Of a DNA stretch of 64,000 nucleotides, positions 48,762 through 57,203 are shown piece after piece. The stretch is from Pseudomonas cremoris (lineage in GTDB: Bacteria > Pseudomonadota > Gammaproteobacteria > Pseudomonadales > Pseudomonadaceae). The stretch's first letter is position 1, and each line of letters opens with the position of its first letter. Under the pieces are notes generated by a model. The model searched no databases. It worked only from the letters and a program-made list of their open reading frames with translations, and was not told the origin of the DNA. The stretch lies in contig NZ_JAAXCY010000019.1 in NCBI RefSeq assembly GCF_014230465.1, forward strand, positions 27,420 to 91,419, read 5' to 3'. The position numbers and the translations under genes are program-made.

Positions 48762-49391
48762 ATGATGACCGAGCGCCTGTTTTTCACCCATGACCACCTG
48801 ACGGCCGAGTTGGAAGTGCTCAGTTGCACAGCCCACGAAGGTCTTTTTGCAGTCGTCTTGCAATCGACGATCTTCCATCCCCAAGGTGGCGGGCAGCCCT
48901 TCGACACTGGCTGGCTGGGCGACAGCCAGGTCGTGCGGGTCACCCAGGAAGCCGACCGCGTGGTGCACTACGTCGACCAACCGGTGGCACCAGGCCCGAT
49001 CACGGCGCGGGTCGATGAACCACGCCGCACCCTGCACACGCGGTTGCACTCGGCTGGACATTTGATTGGCAACGCCGGCGAAACCCTGGGGTGGATGCCA
49101 ATCAAGGCGCACCACTGGCCGGGTGAGGGCAAGATCACGTTTATTCGCGGTGAAGCGGCGCAAGCGATCGATGCCGAGGCGATCCAGCAGCAAATCAACC
49201 AATGGATCGCTGCCGACCACCCTCGCCACATGACCTTGGAAGACGGCACCCGCGAGGTAGGTTTCGGCGAGCTGCCCGCGTATGCGTGTGGCGGTACGCA
49301 TGTGCAGGCGCTGAGCGAATTGGGCCAGGTGACGATCCTGGCCCTGTCGGAGAAAAAAGGCGCGCTGTCGGTGCGCTACGAAATCACCTGA
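48762..49391 (+). CDS. AlaX-like alanyl-tRNA editing protein
   Basis: This 209-residue stand-alone editing protein deacylates mischarged Ser-tRNA-Ala or Gly-tRNA-Ala. The zinc-site motifs are both present: HSAGH (near residue 96) and CGGTH (near 172). FHPQGGGQPFDTG is the typical N-terminal signature. There is no synthetase domain. ATGATG at 48762 offers two adjacent starts. Confidence 0.9.
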   Translation: MMTERLFFTHDHLTAELEVLSCTAHEGLFAVVLQSTIFHPQGGGQPFDTGWLGDSQVVRVTQEADRVVHYVDQPVAPGPITARVDEPRRTLHTRLHSAGHLIGNAGETLGWMPIKAHHWPGEGKITFIRGEAAQAIDAEAIQQQINQWIAADHPRHMTLEDGTREVGFGELPAYACGGTHVQALSELGQVTILALSEKKGALSVRYEIT

Positions 49392-49394
49392 CAC

Positions 49395-49426
49395 GCCGCC
49401 GCGCGGGGCAAGCCCGCTCACTACAA
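49395..49426. repeat. Single REP-like element
   Basis: A single copy of the gcggggcaagcccgctcact subtype (as in the 18.1 kb element) lies between the convergent AlaX and PhoD genes and touches the PhoD stop codon. Confidence 0.75.
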
Positions 49427-50995
49427 AGCAATTGCTCCGGGCCTTCCGGGCTCTACGGCAAATGACTTGAGGGTCGACACCGTAGCCACTGGATCACGCG
49501 GATCAGTGATCACCCGAAAGTGTGTCAGCATCTTCTGCTCCGCGATCTCCACCGACACATACCCACGCTGGCGGCTGTCGAAAAACTGCACATGGGGGTT
49601 GAGCGGCAGCAGCGTCTTGAATGCCTCGAAGGGTGGACCATCGGACGTGACGGACGACCCTACAAACTCGGTAGCGACAATCGGCGAGTCCAGGTCATTG
49701 GCGTCAGCGTGCAAGTCCGTGGTCCAGAACGAATGGATATCACCGCCCCAGAACACCGGGTTCTTCAGCTGCCGGCGCTGGATGGACGCCAGCATCCGTT
49801 CACGGTTGGCCATGTAGCCGTCCCAACCATCGGTCCAGCGCCCGGGCTTGTGATTGGTCAGGTCACGCTGGTTCAGCGGCGCCACCAACACGTCCTGGGC
49901 AATCACGTTCCATTGCGCCTTTGACTCGGCAAACCCGCGATCCAGCCAGGCCTCCTGCTCCCAACCGAGCAGGGTGCGGCGAGGGTCGCGCAAGTCGCTG
50001 CAGGTGTTGTCGGCGATATGCCCCTGGTGGCTACCATTGGCCAGGATGCACGGCTGTTCGGAGCGATATTGCCGACCGTCGAGCACATGAAAACGTGCGA
50101 GTCGGCCGTAGTCCAAACGCCGATAAATACGCATGTCCGGCCCCTTGGGCACGCTGCTGGCTCGCAGTGGCATGTGTTCGTAAAACGCCTGGTAGGCCGC
50201 CGCCCGTTGCTGGAGAAACTGTGCCACCGGAATCTTCGGATCTTGGGACCACTGGTTGGCATAGTCGTTTTGCACCTCGTGATCGTCCCAGGTGGCCACA
50301 CTGGGCGCAGCCGCGTGCAACGCCTGCAAATCCGGATCGGTTTTGTACAGCGCGTAGCGATTGCGGTAGTCCCTCAGGCTCACCGCATTACCACTGCCAT
50401 GGGAACGAAACACCTTGCCAGACTCCGGCGCAAAGGAGCTGTCGTAGATATAGTCACCGAGGAAAAACACCAGGTCGGGCTGCTCCGCCGCCAGGTGGCG
50501 ATAGGCACTGAAGTAACCGCGCTCCCAGTGCGAGCACGACACAAAACCTACTCGAGCCGAGGCCATGGCCTGCACCGGCGGCGTCGTGCGTGCCTGGCCC
50601 ACAGGGCTTTGCGCGCCGAGGCCGTCGAACTGGTACCAGTACGGCCGACCGGCATCCAGCCCCGCCACTTCGACATGCACGGAATGCGCAAAGCGCTCCG
50701 TCGCCATCACCTCGCCCTGCCTGACGATGCGCGTCATCGCTGCATCGCTGGCCACTCGCCAACGTACCGGCACCGCGCGACGCAAGCCACCACGGCCATC
50801 GGCGTCATTGAACAGCGGCGCCAGTCGGGTCCAGATCACAAAACCATCGGGCAGTGGATCTCCGGAAGCCACGCCGAGCGTGAACGGATAGTCCACCCCG
50901 GCACTGCGCGCAAACGGGCTGAGGATCGAGAACGCGCCAGCCACCGCCAGCCCCGTGAGGATCCGTCGGCGGTCATGGTCCACCGCGCCACTCAT
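49421..50995 (-). CDS. phoD: PhoD-type alkaline phosphatase/phosphodiesterase
   Basis: This 524-residue metallophosphatase hydrolyses phosphomonoesters and diesters in the periplasm. It has a twin-arginine signal (DRRRILTGLAVAGAFS), an N-terminal Fn3-like domain, and the catalytic domain with GDYIYDSSF, WDDHEVQNDY and GGDIHSFW. The TAT signal fits export after cofactor loading (Fe/Ca). It overlaps the GNAT gene upstream by 4 bp, so both come from a promoter before 51546, shared back-to-back with the exbD operon. Confidence 0.93.
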   Translation of the reverse strand: MSGAVDHDRRRILTGLAVAGAFSILSPFARSAGVDYPFTLGVASGDPLPDGFVIWTRLAPLFNDADGRGGLRRAVPVRWRVASDAAMTRIVRQGEVMATERFAHSVHVEVAGLDAGRPYWYQFDGLGAQSPVGQARTTPPVQAMASARVGFVSCSHWERGYFSAYRHLAAEQPDLVFFLGDYIYDSSFAPESGKVFRSHGSGNAVSLRDYRNRYALYKTDPDLQALHAAAPSVATWDDHEVQNDYANQWSQDPKIPVAQFLQQRAAAYQAFYEHMPLRASSVPKGPDMRIYRRLDYGRLARFHVLDGRQYRSEQPCILANGSHQGHIADNTCSDLRDPRRTLLGWEQEAWLDRGFAESKAQWNVIAQDVLVAPLNQRDLTNHKPGRWTDGWDGYMANRERMLASIQRRQLKNPVFWGGDIHSFWTTDLHADANDLDSPIVATEFVGSSVTSDGPPFEAFKTLLPLNPHVQFFDSRQRGYVSVEIAEQKMLTHFRVITDPRDPVATVSTLKSFAVEPGRPGAIAL

Positions 50996-51546
50996 ACGCG
51001 ACGTTCCCAGTCTTCACGCACCACGGCGAACCCCAACAGGTCTTCGAATACCCCGTTCTTGAGAAACGCTTCGCGCATGCAGCCCTCAAAGCGCAGGCCG
51101 ATTTTCTCCATCACCCGCGCCGACTCCTTGTTACGACCGAAGCATTGGCTGCCGATGCGTTGCAGGCCCAACTCGGTAAAGCCGAAGTCCGTCACGGCAC
51201 TGGCCGCCTCGGCAGCGTAGCCCTGGTTACGGCAGTGCGCTGCCACCCAGCCACCCAAGTGGCCATAGCGATGCCGAGGGTTGAGCCGCAGGCTGACGAT
51301 GCCGACCAACTCGCCACTCGCATGCTCATGCATGCCCAGGCTGAGCAATTCACCCCCACGGTATTTCGCCTCCATCGCATCAATAAAAACCTGTGCGGTT
51401 TCCAGCGTGTAGGGCGATGGAATATTCGCCGTGTTGTCGGCGATTTTCGGCCCGTTGGCGAGGCGGGAAAGTGCCTCGGCCTGGCCCATTTCCAGCGCGC
51501 GCAATAGTAGTCGCGCAGTCGATAAATGCGGCAGTGAATGACTCAT
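50992..51546 (-). CDS. GNAT acetyltransferase (RimJ/RimL-like)
   Basis: This 184-residue enzyme has the acetyl-CoA loop region (HRYGHLGGWVAAHCRNQGYAAE near residue 100) and the C-terminal NKESARVMEKIGLRFEG typical of ribosomal-protein-type N-acetyltransferases. The substrate is unknown. It is co-transcribed and translationally coupled with phoD, an uncommon pairing. Confidence 0.87.
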   Translation of the reverse strand: MSHSLPHLSTARLLLRALEMGQAEALSRLANGPKIADNTANIPSPYTLETAQVFIDAMEAKYRGGELLSLGMHEHASGELVGIVSLRLNPRHRYGHLGGWVAAHCRNQGYAAEAASAVTDFGFTELGLQRIGSQCFGRNKESARVMEKIGLRFEGCMREAFLKNGVFEDLLGFAVVREDWERRV

Positions 51547-51605
51547 TCCCGGGGGCCCTCGATGTAAAGTTTTCGAGAATGTACCGTGGGTGTTTCAATT
51601 TCATT

Positions 51606-51623
51606 ACGTCATAAAACTGCAAG
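51606..51623 (+). promoter_or_regulatory. Weak Pho-box-like sequence
   Basis: ACGTCAT-AAAA-CTGCAAG aligns to two CTGTCAT half-sites at 5 of 7 and 4 of 7. It lies between the divergent GNAT-phoD and exbD operons, whose products suggest phosphate regulation. No convincing -10 follows at 10 bp, so support is limited. Confidence 0.25.
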
Positions 51624-51675
51624 GTAAATCTCCTGAAAGACGCGTCCTAGAGCCCTCAAAACGTCAATTAATGTT

Positions 51676-51697
51676 AACCAATCGGTCATTTTTGGTT
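51676..51697. promoter_or_regulatory. Inverted repeat upstream of exbD
   Basis: AACCAA-N10-TTGGTT lies 40-61 bp before the exbD start. It could be an operator or a hairpin; nothing decides between them. Together with the element at 51606 it is the main structure in the 190-bp divergent promoter region. Confidence 0.35.
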
Positions 51698-51736
51698 GTT
51701 AGCGTGTCGCCCCTAATTCAACGACGGGGTAGCGGA

Positions 51737-52144
51737 ATGAGAACCTGGGATGAACCCAAGAAACGCAAGGCACACATCGAACTGATCCCAATGATCGACG
51801 TGATGATGTTCCTCCTGGTGTTTTTCGTACTCGTGAGCCTGAACGTGATTCCCGCGCTCGGCATGAAGACCCAATTGCCTAGCGCCAGCAGCTCACAACA
51901 ACTCAAGCCGCAGAACAAATTCATCCTGACCCTGGGCCTGGAAGGCCAACTGCAACTGGATGGCAAAGACCTTACGGTCGACGCCCTGGTACCGGCGCTG
52001 AAGGCAGCAGAGAAGCCCGATACCAAGTCGACGATCATCGTCAACAGCGACAAGGGCGTAGAGGTTTCGCGCCTGGTGGAAGTGATGGACACCCTGCGCC
52101 TGGGTGGCTTCACCTCCGTGTCCATTGCCACGCGTAAGTCCTGA
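51737..52144 (+). CDS. exbD: ExbD-type biopolymer transport protein
   Basis: This 135-residue Ton-complex subunit has one N-terminal membrane helix (IELIPMIDVMMFLLVFFVLV) carrying the essential Asp in MIDVMMF, and a periplasmic domain. ATG 51737 is preceded by GCGGA and gives the usual short cytoplasmic start MRTWDEPKKRKAHIE; longer in-frame readings upstream lack support. It opens a dedicated Ton operon with tonB 2 bp downstream. Confidence 0.92.
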   Translation: MRTWDEPKKRKAHIELIPMIDVMMFLLVFFVLVSLNVIPALGMKTQLPSASSSQQLKPQNKFILTLGLEGQLQLDGKDLTVDALVPALKAAEKPDTKSTIIVNSDKGVEVSRLVEVMDTLRLGGFTSVSIATRKS

Positions 52145-52146
52145 TC

Positions 52147-52869
52147 ATGTACGTCCTGTTTCGTGCGCGTCGGCTGCTGGGCAGTGTCCCGGCCCTGATC
52201 GCCCTGGTGCTGATTGCACTGGGTATCCATTCCCAAACCCTGAAAGTCGAGCCGGTGTATGACGAGTCGGCGGTCGAGTTGGCGTTGGTCGAACCTGAGC
52301 CGGAAGTAATCCCGGAGCCGGTGGTTGAACAAGAGCCGCCACCGCCGGTGATCGAGGATGAAGAGGCCGAGCCAGCCCCGCCTCCGCCGCCGCCCAAGCC
52401 ACTGCCAAAACCCAAACCCGAGCCCAAGCCAAAACCTGTGCCCAAGCCGGTGGTAGCCAAACCGACACCGACACCGCCACCTGTGGCCGCCAAACCGGCA
52501 CCTGCCGCCGTGGCCCAGACCGCCCCGACACCGGCACCGCCCGCACCGCCGAAGGTCGACGGCCAGGCGCTGGAAGGCGGTTACCTCAAGGGTTTGCGCA
52601 ACGAGTTGGACACTTACAAGCAATACCCCACCGGACGCCAAGCTTCCCTCGAACGCCCAAGCGGCGAGGTAGTGGTCTGGTTGCTGGTAGATCGCCAGGG
52701 TCGCGTTCTGGACTCCGGCTTACAAACCCAGGCGTCAAGCATGTTGCTCAACCGGGCAGCCACCAACAGCTTGCGTCGTATCAAGCAAGTCAAGCCGTTC
52801 CCCGAGCAAGCCTTCGGGGGGCGCAATGAGCAGCGCTTCACCGCCACCTTCAACTACAGCGTGCAATAA
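52147..52869 (+). CDS. tonB: TonB energy transducer
   Basis: This 240-residue protein has an N-terminal membrane anchor (VPALIALVLIALGIHS), a long Pro/Lys/Glu spacer (about residues 45-135, dense KPxPKP and EPEP repeats) that spans the periplasm, and a C-terminal TonB domain (YPTGRQASLERPSGEVVVWL...). It would couple the ExbBD motor to the receptor encoded next. It is one of several TonB paralogues expected in a pseudomonad. Confidence 0.92.
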   Translation: MYVLFRARRLLGSVPALIALVLIALGIHSQTLKVEPVYDESAVELALVEPEPEVIPEPVVEQEPPPPVIEDEEAEPAPPPPPPKPLPKPKPEPKPKPVPKPVVAKPTPTPPPVAAKPAPAAVAQTAPTPAPPAPPKVDGQALEGGYLKGLRNELDTYKQYPTGRQASLERPSGEVVVWLLVDRQGRVLDSGLQTQASSMLLNRAATNSLRRIKQVKPFPEQAFGGRNEQRFTATFNYSVQ

Positions 52870-52893
52870 GCACCCGACACCAGGACGACAGTG

Positions 52894-55173
52894 ATGAGGT
52901 TCACACGGATTCATCTGGCACTCGTTGCCGCAAGCATGGGCCATGGAATGGTCATGGCAGACACCAGCGACAGCGACGTCGGCACGATTGGGGTTCAGGG
53001 CAAGGCCACGGCAGGTGGCGGCTACATGGTGCAAGAAGAAAGCATCAAGGGCCGCTCCACCGTGACCAAGGAAGCGCTGGATAAACAAACCGCCACCGGT
53101 AACGCGATCGACAAGCTCAAGTACACCCCGGGCCTGAACATCTCCAGCGAAGACAACACCGGTCTGTCGGGCTTCCGTTTCACCATGCGCGGTCTCAACT
53201 CCGACCAAGTGGGCATGTCGGTAGACGGCATGCCGATCAACGACTCCGGCAACTACGCGTTGTATTCCAACTTGCTGGGCGACCCGGAAAACATCGACCA
53301 GATCTTCGTCACCCAAGGCTCATCCGAAGCCGACGGCCCGCACATCGGTTCCAGCGGCGGCAACATCGGCATCGTGACGATTCGCCCGACCAAGGAAACC
53401 GGTGCGTTCGTCAAACAGGTGATGGGCAGCAACGCCACCCGCAAGACCTTTGCGCGCCTGAACACCGGTGAAGTCAACGGCCTGAGCAACTGGCTGTCGG
53501 TGTCCCATACCGAAGGTGACATGTGGCGCGGCTCGGGTGCCGTGCGTGCGGACAAGGTGGAGTGGAACAGCTTCTTCGATGCCGGCAACGGCAACACGGC
53601 CAACCTGATCCTCAAGTACCACGAGCAGGACAACAACAGTTACAGCCAGCTGACCAAGGCCCAGTACCAGCAGAATGGCCGCAAGTACGACCCCTACCCG
53701 GCCACCCCGACCGTGGGCAGCAACGGCAAGGTCAACAGCTACTACGCCCTGGCGCAGAACCCGTTCCAGACCTTTACCGGCGTACTCAACACCCAGTTCA
53801 AGCTGGCCGATAACCTGGCCCTCTCCGTCATCCCGTATTACTACTGGGGCAACGGCAGCGGCGTGGGCTCCTCCAGCTACGCACTCAACCGCGGCTCGAA
53901 CGCGGGCGGTGTATTCGACCTGAGCAACCTGCCGACCGCCGCGCAGTACAACGCCGACGGTTCTTCCACGACCGGCGTGTACTACCGCCCTTCCCGCACC
54001 CAGACCTGGCGCCCGGGCATCACCACCAAGCTGAACTGGGACCTGGACGAACACAGCCTGCAATTCGGCTACTGGTATGAGCGCGCACGCCAAAGCCAGA
54101 CCCAACCGTTCATTGCGCTCAAGAACAGCGGCAAGCCTAGCGACACCTGGCCGGATGGCAACGCCGTGGTCGACGCCAACGGCAACACCGTACAAGGTCG
54201 CGACCGCTTCACCGTGACCCCGGCGCAAAAAGTCTGGGCCCAGGACACTTGGTACATCAACCCGGACTGGACCCTGGTGGCGGGCCTCGCCTACATGAAC
54301 GTCGAGCGTGACGGCACCAACCACGGCAGCCTCACCGAGCAAGCCGAAAAACGTAACCAGACCTACAACAAGCTGCTGCCCAACGTCGGCCTCAAGTACC
54401 AACTGGATGAGCGTGACCAGTTGTTCTACAGCCTGTCGCGCAACATGCGTATCCCGCAGAACTACGTGCTGTACGACAAGGGCGTGGACTCGATCAACTC
54501 CAAGCCGGAAACCAGCTGGAACCACGAGTTGGGCTGGCGCTTCACCGGTGACGACATGACCGTCGCCGCCACCTTGTTCTACATGCAGTTCAAGGATCGC
54601 CAGGTTTCGTCCAAGGATATCAACGGCGACTTCGCCGACATCAACGCCGGCTCCGTCAACAACAGCGGCCTGGAACTGGAGTGGAGCGGCCTACTGCCCA
54701 ATCACTTCAACTACTACACCTCCTACACCTACACCAAGGCCGAGCAGCAAGACGACCTGACCGTCTACAACGCAGGCAAAGCGATCCTGTTGCCGACCAG
54801 TGGCAAGCAGTTCGCCAACGTGCCGAAAAACATGCTGGCAGCCAACATCGGTTATGACGACGGGCGCTTCTACGGCACCTTCGGCGGCAAGTACACCAGC
54901 AAGCTCTACGGCGACCTGACCAACGACGAAGCGATCTCCGGGCGCACCGTCTTCAACGCCGGCGCCGGTATCTACCTGCCGGTGGACAAGAAGGTCGTGA
55001 AGGACGCGACCCTGCGCCTGAACGTCGACAACCTGTTCGACAAGAAGTACCTGGATGGCGTGTACACCACCAAGACCAACTCGGCCACCTACAGCGGTTT
55101 CCGCGACGGCGACCCGGCGTACATCGTTGGCCTGGAACGCACCGTGACGGTTTCCCTGGAAGCCAATTTCTAA
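52894..55173 (+). CDS. TonB-dependent outer-membrane receptor
   Basis: This 759-residue receptor has a signal peptide ending MVMA, no STN signalling domain, a plug (STVTKEALDKQTATGNAIDKL, FRFTMRGLNSDQVGMSVDGM) and a barrel ending in SLEANF with a terminal Phe. The plug resembles the broad group that imports non-siderophore ligands. Placement between its own tonB and exbB and upstream of a phospholipase-D-like gene suggests an organic ligand, possibly phosphate-containing, but no ligand can be read from sequence. ATG 52894 is used; GTG 52891 is adjacent. Confidence 0.88.
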   Translation: MRFTRIHLALVAASMGHGMVMADTSDSDVGTIGVQGKATAGGGYMVQEESIKGRSTVTKEALDKQTATGNAIDKLKYTPGLNISSEDNTGLSGFRFTMRGLNSDQVGMSVDGMPINDSGNYALYSNLLGDPENIDQIFVTQGSSEADGPHIGSSGGNIGIVTIRPTKETGAFVKQVMGSNATRKTFARLNTGEVNGLSNWLSVSHTEGDMWRGSGAVRADKVEWNSFFDAGNGNTANLILKYHEQDNNSYSQLTKAQYQQNGRKYDPYPATPTVGSNGKVNSYYALAQNPFQTFTGVLNTQFKLADNLALSVIPYYYWGNGSGVGSSSYALNRGSNAGGVFDLSNLPTAAQYNADGSSTTGVYYRPSRTQTWRPGITTKLNWDLDEHSLQFGYWYERARQSQTQPFIALKNSGKPSDTWPDGNAVVDANGNTVQGRDRFTVTPAQKVWAQDTWYINPDWTLVAGLAYMNVERDGTNHGSLTEQAEKRNQTYNKLLPNVGLKYQLDERDQLFYSLSRNMRIPQNYVLYDKGVDSINSKPETSWNHELGWRFTGDDMTVAATLFYMQFKDRQVSSKDINGDFADINAGSVNNSGLELEWSGLLPNHFNYYTSYTYTKAEQQDDLTVYNAGKAILLPTSGKQFANVPKNMLAANIGYDDGRFYGTFGGKYTSKLYGDLTNDEAISGRTVFNAGAGIYLPVDKKVVKDATLRLNVDNLFDKKYLDGVYTTKTNSATYSGFRDGDPAYIVGLERTVTVSLEANF

Positions 55174-55190
55174 CTGCGAGGTAAGTGAAC

Positions 55191-55838
55191 ATGGACATGA
55201 ATGTGCTCCACGACATCACCTTCTATGTGATGTATGCCGCGATGGCCATCGCCATCTTTATCACCATCGAACGCGGGATCTTCTTCGCCTATGTGCGCCG
55301 CCAAGCGCGCGCCCTGACCGAAGTGCTGGGCGCCAATGTGCACAGCGAGCGTGACCTGCCAGAAAGCTTGACCCGTCGCGACAGCCTGCCGTTGAGCATG
55401 GTGCTGCCGGTATTGGCACAGAAAGCCACCCACGGTTCGCGCAAGGACCTGGATGACGTGATCGAAACCCAGTACCTGACCACCCGTGCCCCACTGGCCC
55501 GCAGCCTGTGGATCATCGAAACCATCACCACTGCCGCGCCACTGCTGGGCTTGCTGGGGACCATCCTCGGCATCATCGACACCTTCAAGGCGTTGGCATC
55601 GGCCGGTGTGTCCGACCCAGGCCAGATTTCCGGTGGTATCGGTACGGCCTTGTTCGCAACCGGCCTGGGGATCGCCATCGCGCTGTTCTGCGTGGTGTTC
55701 CACAACTTCTTCCAGGACAGCCTGGAGCGCATCAACGATCAGCTGAAGATCCTGCTGATCCGCGCTGCCACCGGCGCCCGCGTACAAAGCGAAGTGCCAC
55801 ACCTGGTACCGACGCCGCTGCACAGCCGCACTGCGTAA
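55191..55838 (+). CDS. exbB: ExbB/TolQ/MotA-family proton channel
   Basis: This 215-residue protein has three membrane helices; the pore segment TAAPLLGLLGTILGIIDTF and SGGIGTALFATGLGIAIAL are classic ExbB motifs. It completes the ExbB-ExbD-TonB complex of this operon. GAGG precedes ATG 55191. The position after the receptor, away from exbD, is unusual. A strong terminator follows. Confidence 0.92.
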   Translation: MDMNVLHDITFYVMYAAMAIAIFITIERGIFFAYVRRQARALTEVLGANVHSERDLPESLTRRDSLPLSMVLPVLAQKATHGSRKDLDDVIETQYLTTRAPLARSLWIIETITTAAPLLGLLGTILGIIDTFKALASAGVSDPGQISGGIGTALFATGLGIAIALFCVVFHNFFQDSLERINDQLKILLIRAATGARVQSEVPHLVPTPLHSRTA

Positions 55839-55844
55839 TCGTTC

Positions 55845-55874
55845 AGGCGGGCGCGCAATGCGCCCGCCTTTTTT
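55845..55874 (+). terminator. Terminator after exbB
   Basis: AGGCGGGCG and CGCCCGCCT form a perfect 9-bp stem with a 7-nt loop and six T. It lies only 17 bp before the phospholipase-D-like start codon, so it probably attenuates rather than fully separates that gene. Confidence 0.88.
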
Positions 55875-55890
55875 CTACAAAGAGATTCCT

Positions 55891-57108
55891 ATGCCCATCT
55901 CCTTGAAGTTGCGTGTCGCAGGCCTCGCCGGCTTGCTCCTCAGTCCGCTTGCCCAGGCGGACTTTTCAATTGCGGGGTTTGAACTGGTGCACACCGTGCC
56001 GGTGGACACCGCCCTGGGTACTGCCGATCTGCGCCAGCCAGGCCCTGTATGGATCGAGCTGTTTGACGCGGCCAAAAGCAGCATTGATATCGGCCAGTTC
56101 TACGCGGCCGATCACCCCGGCTCGGTGATGGACACCGTGATCGAGCACCTTGAAGCCGCCGGCAAACGCGGTGTGAAGATTCGCTTTTTGCTGGAAGAAA
56201 AAGGCATCAAGTTGTCAGAAGCGTCCACCCTGGAACGCTTGCGAGCAATCCCCAACCTCACCTTCCGCGTGCTCGCGTATGGGCAACTGAGCGGTGGGAT
56301 CATTCATGCCAAATACATGGTGGTCGACGGCAAGCAGGCTTTTGTCGGCAGCCAGAATTTTGATTGGCGCTCGCTGGAACACATCCACGAAACCGGGCTG
56401 CGCATCAGCGACCCAACCGTGGTTGGCCAGGTGCAGGCCATCTTCAATCAAGACTGGCAAGCCCAGGCCGCGCTTGCCGAAAACAAACCCGTGCCGCTGC
56501 CCGTCGCTGGCACGGAACCACCCCGCACCGGCAATTACCTGGTCGCCAGCCCGCAACGTTACAACCCGCCGGGCGTCGGTGATTCACAGCTGGAACTGCC
56601 ACGCCTGCTCGGCGAAGCAAAGAAGGAAGTGCGCGTGCAATTGCTGGACTATGCACCGCTGTCCTACGGACCGGACCGAACGCGTCCGTACTACGCCGTG
56701 ATCGATAACGCCGTACGCGCCGCCGCAGCACGTGGCGTGTCGATCAAGCTGATGGTATCCAATTGGAACACCGACAAACTGGAACTGCCCTACCTCAAGA
56801 GCTTGGCCGTACTGCCCAACGTGCAGGTCAAAATCGTCACGCTGCCCGAAGCCAAGCAAGGGTTTATCCCTTACGCGCGGGTGATCCACAGCAAGACGAT
56901 GGAAGTTGACGGGCAAGTGGCCTGGATCGGCACCAGCAACTGGCTGGGCGGTTACCTGGATAACTCGCGCAACCTTGAGGTGGTGATGCACAACGAACCG
57001 ATGGCCAAACGTGTAGGGGAATTGCACGAGCAACTGTGGGATGGGCCCTACGCCAAGGCCTTGAGTGTCACGGATGAATACCCTGCGCCCCACCCGGGCC
57101 AGCATTGA
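55891..57108 (+). CDS. Secreted phospholipase D-like protein
   Basis: This 405-residue protein has a Sec signal (MPISLKLRVAGLAGLLLSPLAQA) and two HKD catalytic motifs, IIHAKYMVVDG (near residue 145) and VIHSKTMEVDG (near 335), followed by FVGSQNFD and WIGTSNW. It is a periplasmic or secreted phosphodiesterase that could release phosphate-containing head groups. Its closeness to a Ton system and phoD suggests organic-phosphorus scavenging. ATG 55891 follows AAAGAG. The gene may be expressed by read-through of the preceding terminator. Confidence 0.88.
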   Translation: MPISLKLRVAGLAGLLLSPLAQADFSIAGFELVHTVPVDTALGTADLRQPGPVWIELFDAAKSSIDIGQFYAADHPGSVMDTVIEHLEAAGKRGVKIRFLLEEKGIKLSEASTLERLRAIPNLTFRVLAYGQLSGGIIHAKYMVVDGKQAFVGSQNFDWRSLEHIHETGLRISDPTVVGQVQAIFNQDWQAQAALAENKPVPLPVAGTEPPRTGNYLVASPQRYNPPGVGDSQLELPRLLGEAKKEVRVQLLDYAPLSYGPDRTRPYYAVIDNAVRAAAARGVSIKLMVSNWNTDKLELPYLKSLAVLPNVQVKIVTLPEAKQGFIPYARVIHSKTMEVDGQVAWIGTSNWLGGYLDNSRNLEVVMHNEPMAKRVGELHEQLWDGPYAKALSVTDEYPAPHPGQH

Positions 57109-57143
57109 CGATACGCACCTGAGTAATGGTAGTGTGTGGAAAT

Positions 57144-57167
57144 GTTTCTGACGTTTCGGTCAGAAAC
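57144..57167. promoter_or_regulatory. Perfect inverted repeat upstream of the dipeptidase gene
   Basis: GTTTCTGAC-N6-GTCAGAAAC has 9-bp arms and lies 37-60 bp before the dipeptidase start. It lacks a T-run, which argues against a standard terminator and for an operator or leader hairpin. Confidence 0.5.
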
Positions 57168-57203
57168 TTCTTACTCACTACCTGCAAAGGAATGCCTCTA
57201 GCA

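Noticed and set aside
51606..51623. Firm Pho box upstream of exbD or phoD
   Set aside because: Half-site matches are only 5/7 and 4/7 and no -10 follows at 10 bp, so it is kept as a low-confidence feature only.
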